In this document: piece after piece, positions 1 to 10,100 of the stretch | How positions within the stretch are numbered: position 1 is the stretch's first letter | Layout of the letters: each line of letters begins with the position of its first letter | DNA from: JAMOAW01 sp039908535 | Lineage (GTDB): Bacteria > Pseudomonadota > Magnetococcia > Magnetococcales > JADFZT01 | Assembly (NCBI GenBank): GCA_039908535.1 | Contig: JAMOAW010000050.1 | Location: forward strand, 1-41,879 | Direction of reading: 5' to 3' | DNA: 41,879 nt | Position numbers and translations under genes: made by a program | Notes under the pieces: model-generated | Told to the model about the DNA's origin: nothing | Seen by the model: only the letters and a program-made list of their open reading frames with translations | The model's database searches: none

Positions 1-1130
1 CCGGTAATGGCAAAAGAGGCATTAACGGACTGGGTGGCACTTCCATCGGTAACTTGAATGGTAAAAGAGTCGGTGACGCTCTGGCCGCTGGTGAGGGCCT
101 GGGTATCGGCATCAGAATCAATTAAAGCATAGCTCACAACGCCAGTTGCCACAGTCAAAGTAGCGGTGCCGTAAGTGCCAGTTTTGGTATAGGTCAGACC
201 AACATCTGCGGTGGTCCAGTCATTAGTAGTCAACCATGCGGTGTCATACGAGGCAGTACCATCCACGTCCGCTTTGGTCAGCGTGATGCTGGAGACTGAT
301 GTGCCAGTGGTGGCATTGGCAACACCACCTGCTTCCACCAACGTTGCGGTGGCACTGCCAGAGGTCACTGTCGGAGTGTCGTTAGCACCAGTCACGTTGA
401 CAGTCAGGGTAGCGTTTTCGGTGAGTGGATTGGCATTCGCATCAGTGGCGGTTACCGTGAAGGTGTCGCTAAGTGTGCCATTGGTAAGTGCATTGATGAC
501 TGCGTTGTTCGGTTCAAACAGATATTTGCCCATGTCGCTGCCAGTGCTGACCATGTACAGCGTGCCATAGGTTCCGGTTTTCGATAGGTCGTAAGTAATA
601 CTATTGACCGTGTGGGCGGCACTGGTGCTGGTGGGGCTTGAAATGCCGTAGGAGGCAATGTTATCCACATCAGTAGCACTGATCGTGCCCGATAGGTTGG
701 AGGTATTGGTCGATGTAAAGATGTCGTTTGCCGTTGTGTCGGTAATGCTGATCGTAGTTGGCGTGGTTACTGCCGGTGCTGATGCGTTTTCCATCGCATC
801 CAGAACGGTGATAATTACGGTCTGACTGGTCGAGGTATTGCCAGCAGCATCGGTGGCGATGATGCCCAAGTTGAAACTATTGGGCGTGGTTTCATAATCC
901 GCTGAAGCCGCACCAGTCGTTGCGCCAGTCGTGGTCAAAGTGATGACACCGTTGCTATCAATAGCGAAATAGCCAGCATCATCGCCGCTGGCGATGATGT
1001 AACCGCTAATGGCGTTGGCGTCAGTGGACATAACCTGACCGATGACGAAATTGGCCGCCATGTTCTCAGGTAAATTGAATGACTGGGCAGCCGTTACTGA
1101 CGGGTTGGTGGTGTCGATGATGTAAGCATC
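1..1130 (-). repeat. Cadherin-like repeat followed by VCBS repeats
   Basis: The segment from about 1125 to 790 reads FNLPENMAANFVIGQV ... YFAIDSNGVITLTT ... IIATDAAGNTS, the cadherin-like pattern. It is followed by VCBS-like modules containing KTGTYGTLYMV and KTGTYGTATLTV. The last module runs off the window in the phrase ITG, presumably continuing to AND. Confidence 0.7.
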
Positions 1131-4100
1131 GCCGTTGGTGAAGCCGCTATCGATGGCGTTGCTGGACGCATCACTGATGCCTGTGCCGCTGGCTATTAAA
1201 TCGACACTCAAGGTACCGTTCCCGGATACATTGGCAACCGTCACCGTGTAGGTATCGCCGCTACCGGTCACGCTAATGTCGCTATCACCATTGGTGACGG
1301 TGACTCCAGCCACTTTATCCAAAGTGAAATCGCTGGCATTGACTCCAGTTACCGCTTCGCTAAAACTGACGGTGTAGGAGACTGTGCCATTATTGCACAC
1401 TTCGGCACTGTTGCGGTGGATTGCCGTTACCGTTGGGGCGGTGTGGTCGATGGTGAACAATTGACCAGTGATGCCGCCGCTGATGGCATTGCCTGCAATA
1501 TCGGTAATTCCGGTAGCACTGCTATTGAGATCGAGTCCGAGCATACCGTTGCCGCTGACATTATTGACCGCCACCGTGTAAACCGCTCCAGAGACCTGAG
1601 TCACCTCGCCGATTGTGGCACCAGAGGTGGCTGTACCAGTCAGGGTGAAATCGGTGCTATCGACGCCACTCACTGCTTCGCTGAAAGTTACTGTGAAATT
1701 GACGCTGGAGGCGTTGCTCGGATTGGCGGACGCGCGAGCGATGGCTACTCCAGTCGGTGCGGTGGTATCAATGGTAAAGCTATCGCTGACACTTGCGGTG
1801 AGAGGGTTGCCAGAGGTGTCTTGAATGTTGGAGGTGTTCAGGGTCAGGAGATAAACGCCCGCCGTGGTGGTAACACTGGAGAGATTCAGCGTGTACTGGC
1901 TACCCGAACCGTCTACTGTCAGACCGGTAATGGTGACTGCGTTGCCATCACGGGTCAGGGTAAAATCGGTGATATCAACGTTCGTAACCTGTTCGCTGAA
2001 GTTGATGGTCGCTGTGCCAGCATTGGGCTGGGTCGGGTCTGCGATATCGACAATGGCTGCTGTCGGTGCAGTGGTGTCCACGCTGCCAGTGCTGAAGTTC
2101 AATGTGGTGCTGTTGGCAATACCGGCAAAGCTATTGCCAATGGTGTCTTTGACCGTTCCAGCAGCGAGTTGTACGGCGTATTGGTTGGTGGTAATCAGGT
2201 TGAGCGTCGGATTGATGGTCAGGATGGTGTCGCTGACCGTGAGTTGGTTGTTGTGGTTGGCAACATCTATGACAATCGAATTGGCCCCGACACCTGTAAT
2301 GTCGTACAGGGTGATCGTGCCGCTGGTGCCGAGCTGAATCTCCTCGTCAAACGTGAGAACGATGTTGTTGGTTATGGCCACACCCGTTGCATTGTCGAGC
2401 GGGTTGGAGGACGACAGGGTTGGGACTTTATTATCTAATGTAACATTGGCAGTATCGGCGGCGGTGGTGGTATTGCCAGCGTTATCGGTCACCGTGGCTG
2501 AAACATTGAGGTTAGTCGTGCCGTTGATTGAACCCGACACGATAGTATAAGTCGCTGTCCAAACGCCACCGCTGTTGGAAGCGACAACTGCCGTGCCGCC
2601 GCCAAACTGGCTGAAGTTAAATGTTACGCCGGCTATGGTGTCCGCATTGGCATCACCGCCAGTGTCGATCCAGGTGGCAGTGATGGTGTCACCTATCATA
2701 AACGCTCCGCTCGTGCCGCTTGCACCAGAGATAGCGATATAGCCAGCAGTTACTATTGGTGCAACGCTATCTACGGTAGCATTGGTTAAGTCGGCTGTTG
2801 TCGTGGTGTTGCCCGCATTATCGGTGGCGGTGATCGAGACATTACGGCTGGTGGTGTCAATGGCACCAGCCGTAATGAGGTAGGTCGCTGTCCATGTACC
2901 GGAACTGTTGCTGGCGGCCACGGTCGAGCCACCGCCGAATTGGCTAAAATCAACCGTCACGGTAGTGATGGTGTCGGTGTTGTTGTCGCCAGCGGCTGTG
3001 TTCACCCAAGTAGCGGTCACTGTATCGCCGATCTTATAGGCACCAGCCGTGCCGCTGGCACCGGAAATTGAGATACGACCCTCGGTGACGGTGGGTGCTT
3101 CGTTGTCCACCGTCAAGTTGCTGCTGTCGGCGGTGGTGGTGGTTCCACTGGCTGTGGTGGCACTGACTGACACATTCCGACTGGTGGTGTCGATGCTGCC
3201 CGAAACAATGGTGTAGCTGGCTGACCAAATGCCACTGGACTCAGTAGCCGCTATGGCCGCACCGCCGCCAAAGGCGGTGAAGTCCATGGTGACGCCAGTC
3301 ACGCCTGCGTTGTTGTCGCCGCTTGCGGTGTTGTTCCAGGTAGCTGTAACGGTGTCACCAATTTTGTAGGTGCTGCTGGTGCCAGAAGGAGTGGAGGTGA
3401 TGGCGATGTTGGCATCGGTTACGGTCGGACCAGAGGTAACAATAACGGACAGGGCTTCCTCATAATAGTTGCCGCCCGCATCGGTGCTGCGCACCCGCAC
3501 GGAATAGGTACCACTCATCGCTGATGGATCGGTTACCAGCAAATTGCCACCGCTGATACTAAAGCTGGCATTGTTAGTGCTGCCCGTTCCAGCAACCAGT
3601 GTGTAGGTGAACGTATCGCCGCTGGTGCTGTCAGTTGATGAAAAGGCACCGACCGTGGCGTTGGCACCTGCGTTGGCCAGCACCGTGCTGTTGCTAAGCG
3701 CAATATCAGTGGGGGTGTTGGCGTTGATGGCATCGCCAGCTTGGGCAATGGCCGTGGTGTAGGTGCTGCTTTGGTTACCTACTGTGTCAAGTAAAACCAA
3801 ACTGACGGGGATGTTGCTGCCCGCAGCCACATCGGTGCCGCCTTCGGTCACGGTAAAGCTGGCAGTATAGGTAGTGGCGTTGATTTTAGCGAAACTGCTC
3901 AGCGTAAAGCCGTCGATGCTGCCCGATTGCAGGGTGTAGGTATCACTATCGCTGGAAACGGTGATGGTTACAACAACTGTATTCCCCACTTTCATGGTGC
4001 TGTTGGGCACGGTGACGTTGGTGATGGATGGAGCGGTGGTGTCGATGACGATGGCCTTGGCATTGCCCAAGGAGTTGGCTGCACCGGGAGTGACAAGGGT

Positions 4101-7100
4101 CAGGGTGGCCGCCGTGCCCCCTGTGGTGGCGTTGATGGTGCCGCCGTTCAGGACCAACGCCGTGGTGCTGGCGAAATCCAGATCTGTTGATGTGTCGCCA
4201 GCTTGCACGGTGTAAGTGAAGGTCAATGCGGTGGTGGTTGAGCCGCTGACGTAATTCACGTTACGATCGGTGGTGCCAGTCTCCAATGTAATGTAGGGGG
4301 TGCCGTTTGTTGTGTTGACCGTGACCGCTTCGCTAAAATTCACGATGACATTGATGATGTCGCCAGCCTTGTAAATACCGTTGGCAGTTGTGGAGGTGAC
4401 GGAAGAGACGGAGGGGCCTGTCGGTAACAGCAGACGTCCCTCAATTCCTGAATTGCCCGTTCCATTTGCTGCGTCATCCTGCCAGACTGCGATGAATGTA
4501 TTGCCTGACGTAGCCGCGAGCGCAACAGCACTCTGGTCATTGCGGCGATGTTCGTTGATCTGGATATCCGTGGAATCAACAGCAGTGCCATCGGCGGCAA
4601 AGCGGCGACCAAAAATCCCCGAATTGGAATAATCGCCAGTGTCGGACTGCCAACCAACCAAAAATCCGCCGCCGCTGAGCGCGACAACTGCTGGTGTGTT
4701 TTGTGATCCAGTTGTTGTAACGTTAGCTCTGATTGCCGCACCCTGCGCTATGCCTGTGTTGTCATATAGCCTGAAATAGACGTCTGTGCCTTGATCCCAA
4801 GTAACTACAAACCCCCCGCCAGCCAGAGAAGCAAGTTTGGTAAGATAGGGATCGGTGCTGGTGGTAATCTGGAAAGGCGTGCCAGTACCAACTCGACCAT
4901 AGACGCCCATTGAATTCCAACTGCTGTCGTATTGAGTCCACGAAGCCACATAGCTTCCATTGGAAAGAGGGGCTATAGAGGGATATAAGGCCAAACCAGA
5001 ACCATTAACGTCGCCAAAGTCGCTCCCAGCCCTGAGGGTAATTTCCGCACCTTGCGGAGAGCCATCAGCAGCATTGAATCTTCTGGCCAGAGAATCAGCT
5101 GAACTATAGTCACTTGTGTACGAATACCATCCAATCATGAACGATCCATCGCTTAGCGTAGCGATGGATAATGTGTCTTCCATGCGATCCGTCGCGGTGT
5201 TGGCGACCAACTCGGAACCAACTGTGCCATTGGCAGCGACCAGCACGTAGCGAATGTCGAGGTCGTCCGCATCCGTGTCCGAGGTATAGGCAACGACAAA
5301 CCGACCGTTATCCAGTGCTGCAACGGTTGGATAATATTCGTTTGCGTTGTTGTTGGCTGGTGAAACCACAATTTCACTGCCAACTTTTGTGCCTGTTGAG
5401 GAAAAAATTTGGGCGATGATGCTCGTCTTTGTTGCCCCATCACTCTGCCCGGTTGAGCTCCAGACGGCGACAAAGTTACCATTGCTCAGCGCGGTCAGGG
5501 CGGGAGATGTCTGCGCGTTGGCTGTGGTTGTATTGAGGGCCAGATCGCTCCCGAAACCAGACAAATCTTGGGTGGATTCGGCGACAAAATTAAATGTGAG
5601 CGATGTGCTTAACCCAGATCCGCTGATAGGATTGTTACTGGTATCCGTCTGATAAAGGTCATAGTAACGAACTGTTACCGAGGCAGTCTGGCCTGCGGCG
5701 GGCATGGTTCCAGAGCCTAAAGTCAGGGTTGCCGTGTTTCCAGATGTGTTGTCCGAGGAAATTGCGAAGAGATTGGAGACTGTTTGACCAGAGTCAATTG
5801 CCCAATAACCACGTCGAATATTTCCAGTGTCGGTTGGGGTCAACGTGGCGAGAGTCGTACCTTGAGTGGTATCAGTAAATAAATAGGTACTGCTTGTGGT
5901 TGTTGGATAGCTGACATTTATGGCTGTTGGCGCACTGTCTGGGATTATTCTAAGCCAGGAGCCAATGTACATTGTGCCAGAGATGTATGCGGAATTATTA
6001 ACCGTATAGTTGAAGGTAAAGTCATAAGGATCTGAGGTGCCCGTGTTGTTTACGTAGCGCCAAATCGTTCCGCTGGTCGATACTTCGGTGGTCGATAAAT
6101 TTGTCCACGATCCCCCATTATTGGTGCTGTACTGCACATAGCAACCAGCCGGTGGCGGGGTGTTTGGGTTCATAGAAACGGTTCGTATCGGGAGAAATTC
6201 ATCTGGATTGTTATTCGTATATCGGAACCAACCTGTTCCAAAAGACCACGTATAGCTGGTTCCGTTAGGCCTAACATAAATAATTCCGCTCTCTACGCTG
6301 TTGTCCGCCATATACATGGTGGTTGAAGAAGCCAAAACCCCAGAGAAATCGACAGGTTGAATGGTCTCGCTCTCCACACTTCCCGTTGTTGTTTCAAGTG
6401 TCCAATCCCCACCGAGGAAATTCGAACCAGTCAAATTATCCGATGCCGCAATATCCGCACCCGTTGCGGTCGCCAAGGCATTGATAAACATCTGCCCAGT
6501 TTCACCCGCCGCCACATCACAGCCATACACCAATAAATCGCCAGTTTCAGCCAGTGCCTTGCCCCAGGCGGTCAGCGTAGCGGCTTGATTGCCGAGAGTG
6601 GCCGAAGAGATTGTCTCTGCCCCCAAATAGACCGCGCCCGCCGCACCGTGAGAAATCAAATGCACCGCTGCGAGATTATGGTATTGGGCCAGTATGTTGG
6701 TGATTTGATCAATGGCACTCGAATTGGCATCCAGCAACCAAACATCCACACCCGCCCGTATTCCGTTCGTCAGGCTGGCCAGACCGGGCACCCGGCTGTC
6801 TATGATGACCAATTCAGTGGCAATGCCCTCTGCATGAACCAATTGCAACGTGCCAGCCCGGTTGACGCCGATCAATACATCCAGGGTCGCTTGATCCACC
6901 GCACCTTCGTTCAGTAATACGCCACCAATGGTGTAAGTCTGGCCACTGGTGAAGTTGGCACTGCCAGCGGTATTGAGCGCATCGTTGATGCTGCCAGTGA
7001 AATCAAGACCAACAGTCTGGCCGATGCTGCCATTCACACCGCCAACAGTGACCTGAAACACCTTACCGTTGGTGCTGCTGACAGAGGTAACGCTGGTGCC

Positions 7101-10100
7101 GGTGGCGGTTCCGGTAACAGTAAAGTCGCTGGTCGCCACCCCGCTTACGGTTTCATTAAAGACTACGGTAAATACCGCGCTGCTTGCCGTGCTGGCGGCA
7201 ATTTGGTTAACCCCAGCGCGATTGATGGCAGTGACCGTTGGGGCCGTGTTGTCGATGCTGTAACTTTCGTTAGTGCTTGGCGCACTACCAGAAAAGGCAT
7301 TGCCAGCCGTATCGACAATATCTTGGCCTCCAGCGAAATTAAGGCCAAGCGCACCATTACCGCTGATACCGTTAACAGTGACGGTATAGGCACTGCCGGT
7401 CGTGGTGTTGACCGAAGCAATGGTGCCAGTGGCTGTACCGCTTAGAACAAAATCGGTGGTATCGAGGTTGGCGACGGTTTCGGAAAACAGCACGTCAAAG
7501 GTGACACTGGTCGCCTTGGTTAGTTCAGCGGCGGTGCGTGTGATTGCGACGGCAGTCGGCGCGGTTTTGTCGATGGTGTAACTTTCGTCTATCGTGGTGG
7601 TCGGGCTGGTGTTAGTCAGGCTGTTGCCAAACGTGTCAGTAATGGTGACACCGCCTGCCAAATCCAGGTTCAGCGTACCATTGCCGCTGACACTGCCTAC
7701 CGTGATGATGATCACTGGAGTGCCGTCACCACTCACCCCGGTGATGCTGCCAGTGGCAGTTCCAGTGGTGGCAAGGGTGAAATCGCTGGCACTAACGCCC
7801 GTGACTGGCTCGTTGAACATGGCCAAAAACTGCACCGTAGCAGAGTCGGTGATGCCGTCGCCGGAAGTAAGACGGTTGAAGGAGATCAACGTTGGTGCAA
7901 CGCGATCAATGCGATAGATTTCGTCATCCGCCGGTTCGCTGGTGGGCAGAGCATTCCCGGCAATGTCGGTGATGCCGTGGCCATTGTTAAGATTGAGTCC
8001 CAATGTGCCGACACCGGTTACGCTGCCGACTGTAACTGTGATGGTCGAGGTACCACTACCGCTGACGCCAGTGATGGTCCCCCCCGCGCTCCCTGTGGCG
8101 TTGAGAGCGAAGTCGCTCGCATCGACGCCGGTTACCGCTTCGTTAAAATGCAGGGTGTAAGTCAGCGTGGCAGAATTGGTATCTTTGGTTGTGGGGGTGT
8201 CACGCTGGATCGCTAAGAAGGTGGGCGCGGAACTATCGGTTACGCTGGTGGTAAAGTTGTAGGTGGTGTTGTCGCTGATTCCGGCAAAGCTGTTGCCGAC
8301 AGCATCTGTAAACGCGGTCGTGGCGATTTGTATGGCGTATTGGGTAGCCTCGTCGAGGTTGCTGTTCGGATTGAGAGTCAGGGTGGTGCCAGACAAAGAC
8401 GCCGTGCCGCCACTGCTGCCCACACCGGTAGCGATGTTAAAGGTTTCGACCGTCGCACTGGTGGAAACGTTGATCAGGGTAATGTTGCCAGTGCCGACGG
8501 TAAGATTTTCACTGAAAACGAGTTGTAGATTGGCACTGGGGGCCACTCCGCTGCCATTATCGGCTGGCGTTGAACTGGCGGCGATAAAAGTCGGTATCAC
8601 ACCATCCACATTGGCACTAGCATTGTTAACCAGGCTGTAAGTCAAGGTGGCATTATCGGCGGTGCCAGTGGTGTCTATAATGGTGGCACCTCCGGGCAGG
8701 GCGATGCCATTGAGTGTTGCATCAACACCGTTGGTATCCAGATCACCAGCCTGTACCGTATAGTTAAACACTAGGGCCGTGCCGGGACTACCATTGACGT
8801 AAGTCGCTGTTTTGGAGGAACCTCCGATATCCAATGCCAGGGTTGGCGTACCCGTAACCGTTACCGACTGGTCAAAGTTGACGGTAACAACAACAATATC
8901 GTCGAGACGATAGGCGGTGTTGCCGTTGCGTGTGCCGTTGGTAATGGCGACGCTGGTGACATCGGCCACTGAGTTAACCGCAACAGTTCGAGTATCCACC
9001 CCCGCTTCTGCATTTTTATCGGTGGCGGTGATGGTGATGGTGCGGTTAGAGGTGCCGGGGGTCTCGGAGGTGTTGCGATAGCGCAGGGATTGAAGCACCT
9101 CTTGGACGATGGCGTTGGTGGCATTTGAATCGAAGGTGACGGTCAAGGCGGTATCGTTGGTTACTATGCCGCCACTGGTGGAGAGACTCCCCACGTTTGT
9201 GCCGTCCGCCAGAATAGTGGTGCCGCTGATGGTAATGGCGGGACCGGTGCCATTGGTGTCGGCAATACTGATTTCGTCCGCCGCCTCGTTGTTGGCGGTG
9301 ATTTGGGCCTTCAAGCTGCCGCCATCCCATTCCGAGTTGCCATCATTATCGATAACTGTGGCTGTGGCATCGATTTGGGTGGCAGTGGTATTTTCTGTGT
9401 AGGATAAGTTGGAGTTGGCGATGGTGATAACGGGAGGGGCACTGGAGCCAGTCATGGTGACACTGGCCGCAGCCGAGCTACCGCCGTTACCATCGTTGAC
9501 CACAACACCGAACACGCGCGCACCCGTGGTGGGGGCCGTGTATTTTAGATATTGTGCCAATATGCCAACTGTATCTGGCGTGGCATCTGTGGTGTTGAAA
9601 GTTATTTTCAGATTGTTGCCGCCTTGCCCATCTTCGGTACTATCCACCGTACCAATAGCAACCCAACCTGATCCACTCGATGTTATGAGAGAATTAACCC
9701 AAACGGTTTCTCCGGCAGTCAAAATACTATCCGCGCCACTGCCACCGAGGGTGCCATTGAAAGCCACGGTGCCAGTTCCTGATAAAATGGCCGTATTATC
9801 TAATGAAAAAGTGCCATTGGCAGTACCACTGTTCTGTGTAATCGTTACATAGCCGCCGTTGAAGTGAGTTGAGTCAATGTCCGTGATGGTGGCTACGACC
9901 TCGACAGTAACTTGATCATCTATATATTCAGGGGTTCCTCCGGCTACAAAAGTGCCGCTATCTCCGTCCAACCCAAAGAAAAGGGGGGCGTCATTGGCTC
10001 CGGTAATGGCAAATGAGGCACTAACACTCTGTGTGGCACTTCCATCAGTAACTCGAACAGTAAAAGAATCGGTGACGCTCTGACCACTGGTGAGTGTCTC

